DNA of 64,000 nucleotides from Methylocaldum szegediense (GTDB taxonomy: Bacteria; Pseudomonadota; Gammaproteobacteria; Methylococcales; Methylococcaceae): positions 1,426,001 through 1,490,000 of the forward strand of contig NZ_OX458333.1 in NCBI RefSeq assembly GCF_949769195.1, in the 5' to 3' direction. The translations under genes were made by a program, and so were the position numbers. Of this stretch, positions 29,960 through 39,600 are shown piece after piece; position 1 is the first letter of the stretch; every line of letters begins with the position of its first letter. Under the pieces are notes generated by a model. That model worked only from the letters and a program-made list of their open reading frames with translations. It was not told the DNA's origin and did not search any database.

Positions 29960-30770
29960 CGTTTTCGGTTGCGTCAGCGTTCAAAGCGATTTCTCGAATA
30001 TCGAAGAGCGAGAAATCACCCTCGTTGGTAACCAGCACCCGTTGCCCAGAACCTAAGGCATAGCCTTCGACCGGCTCCTCCCATTCGGTTCTTCTCGCCA
30101 TGCAAATGGCTGCCCCGGCTGCACTCTCCGATCCTGGATAGCGGGAAGGAATCAGACCTACGGTTGAACCACCGTTGCTCCAGGTGAAATGAGCGGGAAG
30201 CCAAACCAAATCGCGAAGATCGCTGGGCGGTTCGAGCTCGATGCGGGCGATTCGGCAAAACGGTATCCAGTAATAACGCCCGTTCACGATGGCTTCCAAA
30301 ACCGGTCCCAAACGGCTGTCGCTGTCGGCGAGCCAATCAAACGCTTTGCCGTCGATGGTACCGGAAGTCGTAGGGGCCGCTTCGAAAGCCTGATCCCGAA
30401 GCCGAACGGCGCTCGAGTAATCGTTTTGCGCCGCAAGCTTGGATGCCTCTATCAGAAGCGCGATCCATTGTTCTGGCTGACCGAAAACCAGCGGTGAAAT
30501 CTCCCCGCGGAACACTTTTTCCCGGAGCAGTTCGCATCGAATAGCCTCGCGATAGGTCTGCACCATCGCGAGATTGGCCGCATCCAGATCGCCACACACA
30601 TTCAGTTGCGTGAGAGCCCGTTCCCAGCGCCCCATGAGCGCCAATAACTGAAATAGAAATATGCGGTATTTGACCTCGGCAGGACTGCGGCGCACCTGGT
30701 CTTGAAGCTGAGCTAACGCATCGTCCAGGCGACCTTCTTTAAGACTTTCTTCGGCAGCGATGATGGACAT
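29952..30770 (-). CDS. tagJ: TagJ (ImpE/SciE-type) T6SS accessory protein
   Basis: 272 residues: N-terminal helical repeats (AEESLKEGRLDDALAQLQDQ, YRIFLFQLLALMGRWERALTQLN) and a C-terminal ImpE domain (WLADSDSRLGPVLEAIVNGRYYWIPFCRI, DLVWLPAHFTWSNGG; cited in part). TagJ binds the TssB N-terminus and modulates ClpV recruitment in the P. aeruginosa H1 system. Its presence places this system in the TagJ-containing group. Confidence 0.92.
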   Translation of the reverse strand: MSIIAAEESLKEGRLDDALAQLQDQVRRSPAEVKYRIFLFQLLALMGRWERALTQLNVCGDLDAANLAMVQTYREAIRCELLREKVFRGEISPLVFGQPEQWIALLIEASKLAAQNDYSSAVRLRDQAFEAAPTTSGTIDGKAFDWLADSDSRLGPVLEAIVNGRYYWIPFCRIARIELEPPSDLRDLVWLPAHFTWSNGGSTVGLIPSRYPGSESAAGAAICMARRTEWEEPVEGYALGSGQRVLVTNEGDFSLFDIREIALNADATENDG

Positions 30771-30845
30771 GGGCGGAAGGAAAAATAAGGAGAATGAATG
30801 GTGCCCGCTCGAAAGCGGGCACCGCCGAAAAATATCGGATGAAAC

Positions 30846-31328
30846 TTATTGTTTTACGTTCCCCGCGATATCCCAGCCGGCCTCCGGTTTCGCGCCTGCT
30901 GCTCCTTTTTCGGTTTGTTCTATGTATTTCACCTTGAACTTAGCGAAATTGAGCGTGACGTTCTCGGTCAGGCGATCTTCGCCACCGGAACCGCCGGTGG
31001 AAATCGAGCTGATCAGGACTTGCTCCATGGTAATGGTCAGGTATTCCAAGGGGGTTTCGCCCGCTTTACGGACCACTAGAACGGCTTGGTCGAAGTGCTT
31101 GCCGTTGCAGCAGCTCTGAATCAGATCCGGGGTGGATTTATCGACGTACTTGGTAAAGCTCAAATCCTGCACGGCGACCTTACCCGATCCGCCACCACCT
31201 CCCATGTGAGTGGTGCCGCTATTGGCCATACCCCAGCTCCAAGCTAGGACATCGATCTCTTCCTTATGTGTGGCGTCTTTCGATTCGCCTTTAATCGGAC
31301 CGATTTTGATGAACATATCAACAGCCAT
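30846..31328 (-). CDS. hcp: Hcp / TssD, T6SS inner tube protein
   Basis: 160 residues: MAVDMFIKIGPIKGES, ATHKEEIDVLAWSWG, a Gly-rich loop GGGGGSGKV, DLSFTKYVDKSTPDLIQSCC, and PLEYLTITMEQVLISS, all Hcp hallmarks. Hexameric rings form the secreted tube. It is preceded by a strong ribosome binding site (aaaaggaga) and 136 bases of intergenic DNA, so it may also have its own promoter, in line with its high expected copy number. Confidence 0.98.
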   Translation of the reverse strand: MAVDMFIKIGPIKGESKDATHKEEIDVLAWSWGMANSGTTHMGGGGGSGKVAVQDLSFTKYVDKSTPDLIQSCCNGKHFDQAVLVVRKAGETPLEYLTITMEQVLISSISTGGSGGEDRLTENVTLNFAKFKVKYIEQTEKGAAGAKPEAGWDIAGNVKQ

Positions 31329-31464
31329 GATGCTCTCCTTTTTGAGTTGTTGTGTGAGTAAGCTTGGAAAATTCGATAGATGTGCACGCCTAGTTCAAGC
31401 GCCGCGATGTGGCGTCACTTCATAACTAAACCTCCACCCGCTTTGTTGGTTGATATTCCGGCCC

Positions 31465-32961
31465 CTAGCCTCCTTTGACTGAGGGTAGCTTGGATACCAG
31501 CCGTAACGACACCGTAAGCCCTTCGAGCTGGTAATGTGGTCTAAGAAAGAACTTCGCGGAGTAATAGCCTGGATTGCCCTCGACCTCATCCACAACAACC
31601 TCGGCCGCCGCCAGGGGCTTTCGAGCCTTGTCGATCTCGTCGGACATCGCCGGATTCGGATCGACATAGTTGTAAATCCAGCTTTGCAGCCATCTCTGCA
31701 TGTCCTCCCGTTCCTTGAACGAACCGATCTTGTCCCTCACGATGCACTTCAGGTAATGGGCGAACCGGCAGGTGGCGAACAAGTAAGGAAGCCGCGCCGC
31801 CAGATTGGCGTTGGCCGTCGCGTCGGGATCATCGTATTCGGCCGGCTTTTGCAAAGACTGCGCTCCGATGAACGCCGCGAAATCAGAATTCTTCTTGTGG
31901 ATCAGTGGCATAAAGCCGTTCTTGGCCAGTTCCGCTTCACGCCGGTCGCTGATTGCGATTTCTGTGGGACATTTCATGTCCACGCCACCGTCGTCGGTTG
32001 GGAAGGTATGCACCGGCAGCCCCTCCACGGCCCCGCCCGATTCCACGCCGCGAATTCTGGAGCACCAGCCGTAGAGCTTGAATGATCGATTAATGTTGAC
32101 AGCCATGGCATACGCCGAATTGGCCCAAACATATTTCCGACTGTCGGCTCCTTCCGTATCTTCCTCGAAGTCGAACTCCTCGACCGGAGAGGTTTTCGCT
32201 CCGTAGGGCAAACGAGCCAGGAATCTCGGCATGGTGAGTCCGATATAACGCGAATCCTCCGATTCCCGCAGCGAACGCCATGCCGCATATTCGGGCGTTT
32301 GGAAAATCTTTGTGAGGTCTCGAGGGTTGGCCAGTTCGGCCCACGAGTCCATTTGCATTACAGTCGGTGCCGCCGCCGCGATGAACGGCGCGTGCGCCGC
32401 AGCGCAAATCTTCGCCATTTCACCCAGGAGTTCGACATCCGGCGGAGAGTGGTCGAAATAATAGTCGCCTACGATGCAGCCGATCGGCTTGCCGCCGAAC
32501 TGCCCGTATTCTTCCTCGTAGAACTTCTTGAAAATCGGGCTTTGATCCCAAGATGTGCCTTTGAATTTTTTCAGGGTCTTTCCGAGCTCTTTTTTCGAGA
32601 TGTTCAGGACACGAATCTTGAGCATCTCATCGGTCTCGGTATTGTTGACCAGGTAATGCAATCCTCGCCACGCGCTCTCCAACTGCTGGAAGTCCTCGTG
32701 ATGAATGATGGCATTCACCTGCTCCGTGAGCTTGCGGTCTATTTCCGCGATGATGGACTGAATCGTTTTGATCGCATCGTCGGAAACCTTAGAAACATCC
32801 TTGAGCACGAACTCTGCCAAGGTGCTCACGGCTGACTCGACCGCCTCTCGAGCACGGTCGGTTTTCGGCTTGAATTCTTTGTTCAGGAGGCTCTTGAAGT
32901 CCGCAAACTCGCCGACTTGTTCAGCAACCTCAGTTGCGGCTTGGGTCTCTAATTCGGCCAT
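31465..32961 (-). CDS. tssC: TssC, T6SS sheath large subunit
   Basis: 498 residues, VipB/EvpB family: VNAIIHHEDFQQLESAWRGLHYLV, FKKFYEEEYGQFGGKPIGCIVGDYYFDH, YAWRSLRESEDSRYIGLTMPRFLARLPYG, and C-terminal PGYYSAKFFLRPHYQLEGL (each cited in part). Forms the contractile sheath with TssB in the cytoplasm. Three bases downstream of tssB. Confidence 0.98.
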   Translation of the reverse strand: MAELETQAATEVAEQVGEFADFKSLLNKEFKPKTDRAREAVESAVSTLAEFVLKDVSKVSDDAIKTIQSIIAEIDRKLTEQVNAIIHHEDFQQLESAWRGLHYLVNNTETDEMLKIRVLNISKKELGKTLKKFKGTSWDQSPIFKKFYEEEYGQFGGKPIGCIVGDYYFDHSPPDVELLGEMAKICAAAHAPFIAAAAPTVMQMDSWAELANPRDLTKIFQTPEYAAWRSLRESEDSRYIGLTMPRFLARLPYGAKTSPVEEFDFEEDTEGADSRKYVWANSAYAMAVNINRSFKLYGWCSRIRGVESGGAVEGLPVHTFPTDDGGVDMKCPTEIAISDRREAELAKNGFMPLIHKKNSDFAAFIGAQSLQKPAEYDDPDATANANLAARLPYLFATCRFAHYLKCIVRDKIGSFKEREDMQRWLQSWIYNYVDPNPAMSDEIDKARKPLAAAEVVVDEVEGNPGYYSAKFFLRPHYQLEGLTVSLRLVSKLPSVKGG

Positions 32962-32964
32962 GGC

Positions 32965-33495
32965 TTACTCCTCACTGCTCGAAGCATTTGCACCCGCTTC
33001 GTCCGCCGGCTTCGGAGCCGAAGCCAGTGCCTGCAGTAACGCGGGATCGTTGATAACTTTGGCGATCAATTCTTCGGCGCCGGTTTTCCCATCCATGTAG
33101 GTAATCAAATTGGCCAATTGGTTGCGCGCTTCGAGCAGCTTGTTGAGTCCTTCCACCTTCTTCGCAACCGCAGCGGGCGAGAAATCGTCCATGCTCTCAA
33201 ACGTGATGTCGACGCTGAGATTACCTTCGCCGGTCAAGGTATTGGGCACTTGAAACGCCACACGGGGCTTCATGGCCTTGAGCCGCTCGTTGAAATTGTC
33301 GACGTCAATTTCCAGCAGTTTCCTATCCGCCACCGGCGGCAGTGGATCCGTGGGTTTCCCCGATAAATCTGCCATGACGGCCATAACGAACGGGAGCTGG
33401 ACCTTTTTCTCGGCACCATAAACTTCCACGTCATACTCGATTTGAACGCGCGGAGCGCGGTTTCGAGCGATAAATTTCTGGCTACTTTCTGCCAC
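32965..33495 (-). CDS. tssB: TssB, T6SS sheath small subunit
   Basis: 176 residues, VipA family: RAPRVQIEYDVEVYGAEKKVQLPFVMAVMADLSG (cited in part), then RKLLEIDVDNFNERLKAMKPR and KVEGLNKLLEARNQLANLI. The C-terminal acidic tail ends NASSSEE. Partner of TssC; in systems with TagJ its N-terminus is the TagJ contact. Confidence 0.97.
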   Translation of the reverse strand: MAESSQKFIARNRAPRVQIEYDVEVYGAEKKVQLPFVMAVMADLSGKPTDPLPPVADRKLLEIDVDNFNERLKAMKPRVAFQVPNTLTGEGNLSVDITFESMDDFSPAAVAKKVEGLNKLLEARNQLANLITYMDGKTGAEELIAKVINDPALLQALASAPKPADEAGANASSSEE

Positions 33496-33522
33496 GACAC
33501 ATCTCCTCTTGAGCTATAGAAA

Positions 33523-34581
33523 TTAGTACGAGCTGTCTTCGGACGAAGACTCTTGCCCTCTGATCAACTCCACCTGGGAAAGTCCGTCCGGAGCCAGATC
33601 CTTGATGATTTCGATGAAGTCCATGAATACGAGCCGCTTCGCGCGCTTCAGTAACAAAGGAACCGGACTGGAAGGCTCGCATCGAGCGTAGTAATCGCAA
33701 ATCAGGTCCAGCATCTTGGCCACGTCCTGCCGGCTCGCGATTTCCCCCGGCCGACCGGCACTAGGTTTCGCGACCGTGGCGCTGGTGGACTCCGATTCGT
33801 TTTCTACCTCGGGTTGGGCGGCATCGTCCCCACTAACTCCGGCGTATTCCGTTAGCGCCTGTTGCACTTCCTTGAGCAAAGTCCTCAACGGAGCGAAGTT
33901 CGGCGCCGCTCCAACGCCGACCTGATCCGTGACGAACGTCTCGATTGCGCTGAGGCTACCCAGACTCGAAGCGATCGCTTGACGGGTGGATTCCAGGGTG
34001 TCGGGATCGGCATCCATGAACGCCGCCTTGATCGTAGCTAAGTCGGGTGCGGTGCTCTCGTCGCTGCTGGGCGGAGGCAGCTTTCCACTTGCGATTTGCA
34101 CATCGCGCAGACTAAAACGTCCGAGCGCGCGCGATTCGACCAAAGGCACCAGAGCGACGGGGCGCAGAATCGTCTCGAAATCACACAACCCCATGAGAAT
34201 GTTGACGCGCTGGGTGGGGTCATTGTCGTCGTCCGGATCGAGCAAGGGGTAAACGTGGGGCCAGAACTTGGTGACTACGCCTTCCAAAAGCGCCAGACCG
34301 TCACGCAATCCATTCGGTCCGTCGGTATGGATCAAAGCCTGGATGAGATAGAGGATGACCTGGAGGTCGCGGGTACGCTCAAGCAGCTCCAACGCGTCTT
34401 GACGAACTTCCTTCCAGTTGGGCGGCTGCGCGGGCTCGATTCGGTCTCCGATCTGTTGTTCCGGAGTACCTTTGGCCTTATTTTCTAGCGCAATAAACGC
34501 ATTATCGTATTGAAGATCTTCCCCGCACGGCGCGTCCGGAGATATTTCCGTCAGAAAAGCTTCTATGTCTAGCTCGCCCAT
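33523..34581 (-). CDS. tssA: TssA, T6SS cap/baseplate assembly protein
   Basis: 352 residues with the ImpA N-terminal domain at about 8-130 (ISPDAPCGEDLQYDNAFIALE, PNWKEVRQDALELLERTRDLQV, VTKFWPHVYPLLDPDDDNDP). A variable linker follows and a short C-terminal helical part ends with LLKRAKRLVFMDFIEIIKDLAPDGL. This is the short TssA layout of the P. aeruginosa H1 type. First gene of the tssA-clpV transcription block, following a 586-base intergenic region. Confidence 0.94.
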   Translation of the reverse strand: MGELDIEAFLTEISPDAPCGEDLQYDNAFIALENKAKGTPEQQIGDRIEPAQPPNWKEVRQDALELLERTRDLQVILYLIQALIHTDGPNGLRDGLALLEGVVTKFWPHVYPLLDPDDDNDPTQRVNILMGLCDFETILRPVALVPLVESRALGRFSLRDVQIASGKLPPPSSDESTAPDLATIKAAFMDADPDTLESTRQAIASSLGSLSAIETFVTDQVGVGAAPNFAPLRTLLKEVQQALTEYAGVSGDDAAQPEVENESESTSATVAKPSAGRPGEIASRQDVAKMLDLICDYYARCEPSSPVPLLLKRAKRLVFMDFIEIIKDLAPDGLSQVELIRGQESSSEDSSY

Positions 34582-35167
34582 AATCCCCCAGTCGTTGCAA
34601 CCACTATCCGAGCCGTCTTGACTAACCGGTTTTTTTACGCCGGGGTCAAGCGTTCTTGATTTGTTATGTTTTTGTTTTTTTAACGTCAGAACTCGATGCG
34701 AGTACCCACCCTGAATTTAATGGCTTTCGATATCGCGATCGCCGCGCAACAAAGCATAGGCTAAAAACGCGAAAATGGCGTGAAAAAATCCCCCCGAAAT
34801 ATTGGCATCCACTACATCATGATCGTGCCCGATTCCAAGTCACCGCGGCACACCGCTGAGCGCCCGGATCGGCGAAGTATTCGCCCACGCTTGTCCTCCG
34901 ATCATCCCTGAGATGGTGCTATTCGCCGCGCAGCTAAGTGATGAGCAAGCCCCGGGTAAGCCTAAGGTGTACGAAATCCAGCTCCTCACCATGGAAAGTA
35001 GGCGGTGGTAGGTGTTCTTCGTCGAATCTTATCGCCCAAATGCTGCCTAGACATTCGCGATCGGCGCGCCATAAAACGCCGGAGAGAAATCGGAACGGCC
35101 CACCCGCTTATTCCTTATAATTTAATTCTTAACTTTCTTGCCTTTTAGTTCGCGCAATCCCCACTTG
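34582..35167. promoter_or_regulatory. Intergenic region upstream of tssA
   Basis: 586 bases without a recognised gene, separating the tagH-tagF block from the tssA-clpV block. AT-rich near 34655-34690. It contains the inverted repeat annotated at 34617-34650 and should hold the promoter of tssA and any terminator of the upstream block. No sigma-54 -24/-12 element was found by eye on the minus strand. Confidence 0.5.
34617..34650. promoter_or_regulatory. Inverted repeat 36-69 bases before tssA
   Basis: CTTGAC-taa-CCGG-tttttttacg-CCGG-g-GTCAAG: two nested exact arm pairs around an A/T tract. On the minus strand it contains TTGACC, possibly a -35 element, so it could be an operator overlapping the promoter. 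Confidence 0.4.
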
Positions 35168-36676
35168 TCAAGATGACTGCACGACGATGACGGTCACATT
35201 GTCTCGCGCGCCACGTTCCATGGCCAGCTCGATCAAGGATTCCGCTCGTTCCCTGCAATCGCCAGCTCGTAGAATTTCTTCGATTTCGGCGGGGCGGGCT
35301 TCCTTGTCCAAGCCGTCGCTGCACAGCAAGAAAACATCCCCTTCCATGATGTCGAACCTGAGGATGTCAACCACCAGTACCGGGTCTGCCCCGACGGCAC
35401 GGGTAATGATATTGCAGTGTTCCTGTGGCCCAGGTTGCTCGTCCCCCAGGATGTCTAAGAACGACAGCTCGCCCGCAAGAGAATGATCCCGCGTCAGTTG
35501 TTCCAAATGTCCCAAGCGATAGCGATAAAGCCGGCTGTCCCCCGCCCACACACAGGCACCCTGATGACCTGCCACCAACAACACGACGACAGTACTGCCG
35601 ATGATCTGACCACTTGGACTCTGCGCGGCCAAGTGCACTAGCTCCGCGTTCACGCGTTGAAGGGCCGACTCCACATCGGTCACGGCCTCTTCGAGGTCCA
35701 TGTTAGCGGGCAAAGCTGCCAAGGCGTCGACGATGGCTCGGCTGGCGACGTCGCCAGCCTGGTGCCCGCCCATCCCGTCGGCTACTGCCCACAGGCCGAT
35801 GTCCGGACGCTCGATAAACGCGTCTTCGTTGATTTTTCTCCGCTTGCCGACCACGCTGATGCCGTGCGAACGCCAGTGCCTAGGTCTCGCCTGAGACTCA
35901 CCCGTTTCCGTCGGCGAGGCGAAAACCTGCGAGGAAGTATCGGGCGAGCGACGGGTGGTAACGGTCCAGCCACGCCGTTCCCAATTTCCGGTCATTAGAG
36001 CGGTGAAAGCGTCGATAGGCGGCAGATTTTCGCAGACCAGAAGTGAGGCTTCGATGTGCTCAGAGCCGGACGTACTCCAAAGGCTATAGGCTGGGAGAAA
36101 TTGGCGGAGCAAACACGCGCTGAGCTCTGCGAAAGCGTCATCTACCTGATCCGGATTTTCCACTTTTAAATAAAGTGCGAACCGGCCGGCGCCTGAATTT
36201 CGAGCGGGTACCACGCCCGAAGGGTCATCCATGAAAGCTGGCAAGCTCAGCCGCTCAAGCTCGCCATCGAATTCGTCCAAATCAAAATCGTCTTCCAGCC
36301 CTGACAAAGCCAATGTTTCAAGTGTTTCGAACCAGGCACCCCCCTGGCGAAATAGGAACGGCAAACTCTGCGCTTCGGGCACAGGTACCGCTAGTGTCAG
36401 TGGATAATAACGTCCGACCTTGTCCACGCTTGGCATCAACACGCCCGCCCAAGCTCCTGTGCCGCAGACGCCAGCCCCCAGCCCGAAACGCCATATCGGA
36501 CTGGTCAGATAGACGTCCAGCCAATCGCTTCCCAATTGCTCCCGACTTGCGGCAATGGCACTTTGCAGCCACTGGTCCCAGGGTTCGATGAATTGTCTAG
36601 GTAGACGCCGGGAGACGAAATCTCCGAGGGCCGGCAATTTTCCGTAGAAACCGGGGCGAGCAGATCGTTTCGTCAT
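35168..36676 (-). CDS. TagF-PppA fusion: T6SS post-translational regulator with PP2C phosphatase
   Basis: 502 residues. N-terminal TagF domain about 8-235 (GFYGKLPALGDFVSRRLP, WDQWLQSAIAASR, LTSPIWRFGLGAGVCG, KVGRYYPLTLAV). C-terminal PP2C domain about 270-500 with the metal-binding motifs KRRKINEDAF, AVADGMGGHQAGD, WAGDSRLYRYR, LLCSDGLDKEARP and GARDNVTVIVV. In P. aeruginosa these are separate proteins: TagF represses, and PppA dephosphorylates Fha phosphorylated by the kinase PpkA. No ppkA-like kinase is in this window. The start overlaps the tssM stop by four bases. Confidence 0.95.
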   Translation of the reverse strand: MTKRSARPGFYGKLPALGDFVSRRLPRQFIEPWDQWLQSAIAASREQLGSDWLDVYLTSPIWRFGLGAGVCGTGAWAGVLMPSVDKVGRYYPLTLAVPVPEAQSLPFLFRQGGAWFETLETLALSGLEDDFDLDEFDGELERLSLPAFMDDPSGVVPARNSGAGRFALYLKVENPDQVDDAFAELSACLLRQFLPAYSLWSTSGSEHIEASLLVCENLPPIDAFTALMTGNWERRGWTVTTRRSPDTSSQVFASPTETGESQARPRHWRSHGISVVGKRRKINEDAFIERPDIGLWAVADGMGGHQAGDVASRAIVDALAALPANMDLEEAVTDVESALQRVNAELVHLAAQSPSGQIIGSTVVVLLVAGHQGACVWAGDSRLYRYRLGHLEQLTRDHSLAGELSFLDILGDEQPGPQEHCNIITRAVGADPVLVVDILRFDIMEGDVFLLCSDGLDKEARPAEIEEILRAGDCRERAESLIELAMERGARDNVTVIVVQSS

Positions 36677-39600
36677 AGCGCTTCCGGACAGCTGAAGGTC
36701 TTCAACGCGGTGAGGCCGAACGGGTTGGTCACGCTGCCGGCGCGGAGTTCGTAGCGAGCACTGTATCCCTCTACGCGAAACGTGACCAGGAAGCGTTCGG
36801 GGAGATCGGTTTTTTCCAGAACGGCCTCATCCAACAGGCGAAAAAAAGCCCAACTGCCTTCCTTAGAGCGGCTGACCTGCCTTCCATCCACGGCCTCGAA
36901 CACCACTCGAACGCCGGCTCCGCTGGAAGGTCCCGGCCATTGCAGCCGTGTGACCTGTTCCGGTCCGTGCCTATAGACAACTTCCTGCCCTTCCAGATTG
37001 AAGCGAAAGGTTGCCACGTTTTCGTCCAAAGCGATCGGCTTGAGCTCAAACGAAACAGAGGGCAGTTGACCTCCCGCCGAAAAAAAAGCGGAGCGGATCG
37101 CGGAAGCGTTCTGAAATTGCCGGATCGTCGCAGGCGAAAGTCCCAAGGATTGTTTATCCATAGCGACCTCCGTCCAGACTGGACGATTGACGTCGACGAA
37201 GGTTTTCAGATTGGTCTGAAAAAACTGGTCCAGGACACCGTTAGGAGCGAAGAACTTGGCAAAGTCCATCAATGTCGCATCCTTGGAACTGCCGGCCAGA
37301 AACGGGTAACGGCCGCTGAATGCAGCCTTACATGGGGTGGCCACCGCCGTTTTCAGCATGTCGTTCAATTCCTTCTTGGCGCCGGCCAGAGTTTGACCCC
37401 AGCCTACGGTCAGGAACGAAAGAAACCAGCCCTTCAAAGGCTCAGGCAGACGCCCGAACTCGGTCTTGGCTTGCAGCAGCACATCCCCGCCGCCGCCTCC
37501 AATCCGACCCGAGGCGCTCTTTAGCGCTTGTTCCCCGCTGAGGGCGGCGCTGCCGATTTGCAGCATGTAATCGCGCAAGGAAGCAAGGGTTGCCAAAGTC
37601 GAGTTCAGGGGCGCGGGTGTCTCTCCGCTGCTCCGCACCAGATAACTGAGTTCTTCGAACGCCGCCTCGACGCTTTGAACCGGATCCGCTTGCGAGCTGC
37701 TGCCGGCTTCCGCTTGGCGGGCAGCGTCCAGCAGCTTCTGGGTACGATCGTCGATCTTCGCCTCGGCAACCGCCGGAACCTTGTTCAAGAGCTGAGCGGT
37801 CAGCGAGGCGATCTTGGTCAGCGAGGTATTTTTTTCCACGGCTTCCAACAACCGCCGTACCGGCGTGGTGGGGCGGGAAAGGATGTCCAGCCATTCGATG
37901 GTCTGGTTGATGTCCTTGGGTCGCCTGAGCTTGATGTTGCTCAATAGATCGCTCCACGTCTTTTGGTATTCGCTTAGATAAAGCGTCCGAAAATCGCCGT
38001 GCAGGCGTTGAATTTCCGCCAAATCGACGTTTGCTTGCTTGCCCAGCACCCAGTTTTCGGTCACCGCATCCTTGATGTAATCCAAACTTTGCTTGAGAAA
38101 TAGCTCGGAATAACCGTAGGCGGTGAACAAACCCGGCACCATCAGGGTCCCGATGTCCCGTCCGTCCGCCGCTACGAAAACCCGCCCGGCGTCGGGACCG
38201 AGCGCGGGTCCGAGCTTGAAGTCGTGGGACCGGTCGAGCAACGCTTCGTTCTTGAAACGGCTGTAGAGCTGAATCGTTTGCGGCACCTGGGACAGCTTCG
38301 CCCGGACCGAGGCGATCAATGCCTCGTCCATCGGCTGAGGATCGAGCCGCAACTTGAGAAGATTGTCGAGGTGAAGATTGAGTCGGGCGAGCAGGTCCGG
38401 CTCGGTGTTGAACCGACTCTCCCAGTCGCTTCGAATCCACGGGCCTGCGATCTTGGCGTCCATGCGATCCGGCTGCCCCAGCATTAGGTAGACCCGGAGA
38501 AGCTCATAGAGAACGTCCGGATTGGACGCTTCCGGGCCGCTCATGCGCTGGGCCAGGCGTTGAAGATTCACCGGGAGGAAGTACTCCCTGAGCCAGTGCT
38601 CGTAGGCATGGTTCGCAGCGAGTTGAATTTTTTCACCCTGGTAAAGACCGAAATGGGACAGCGCGCCCGAATTCTCGTAGATATCGTTGATCGCAAGCAG
38701 CGGATCGACCTTGGGAACGAAAGTCCGGAGACTTGACGGCCAATCGTTGACATTGATCTTGGCGGCCCGGTAACGTTCGATTTCTTGCTCGACCCGCTCG
38801 ATCGCAGAGGTATTTCGCTGATAGCTCACCAGCCAGGCGATGATGCATCCCAGCGCCAGGATCAGAACAGATCCGTAAGCTGCCGCCTGTACCAGGCGCC
38901 GGCGCCGCTCGATCTTTGGATCCAGCCCTGCGAGTTCTGCTTCCTGGAAGATGACGTCTTTAAGTAGCCGGGTGAGAAAAAAGCTTTTTCCCCGACCGCT
39001 GAAAATCGGCACAGCCTGCCGGTTGAGCCGGAAGGTCGCGGCGAGTATGCCCATCACTCGGTCGATCGGGGTTCCTTCCTGGGTACCGCAGGTCAAATAG
39101 ATGCCGCGCAGCAGTGGCCGTTCTTCGTAGCGGTTGGCGCCGAAGGCATCCTCGAGAAATCGTTCCATCAATGGCTTCAAAAGCGCCATCTGCTGCGGAT
39201 AATCGAGAATCAGACTGCGCCGCTGTATGTCACGTTCCTCCTGGATGCGGCGCTGCATACGCCGGTTCAGGCGTTGAAGCAGTTCGTCATAGCCGGACGA
39301 GAATAGACTCAAAACGTCCAGTGGTTGCTTCGGGTTCTCCGCCGGAAACGTTTCTCCCCAAACCTGGGCGCGTTCTTCTTGTGTGAGGTCCGCAAAGAAA
39401 TCGTTGAATCCGGCCACCAGATCGCATTTCGTGAACAGCATGTAGATGGGGAATCGAATCCCCAGTGTCGAATAGAGCTCCTGCACGCGCCGGCGGATGG
39501 CCTTGGCGTGCAAAGTCCGCTCTTCCTCCGTCTGCTGGAGCAAATCCGACAAACTCATCGTCACCAGGACGCCGTTGATGGGCCGGCGCGGACGGTGCTG

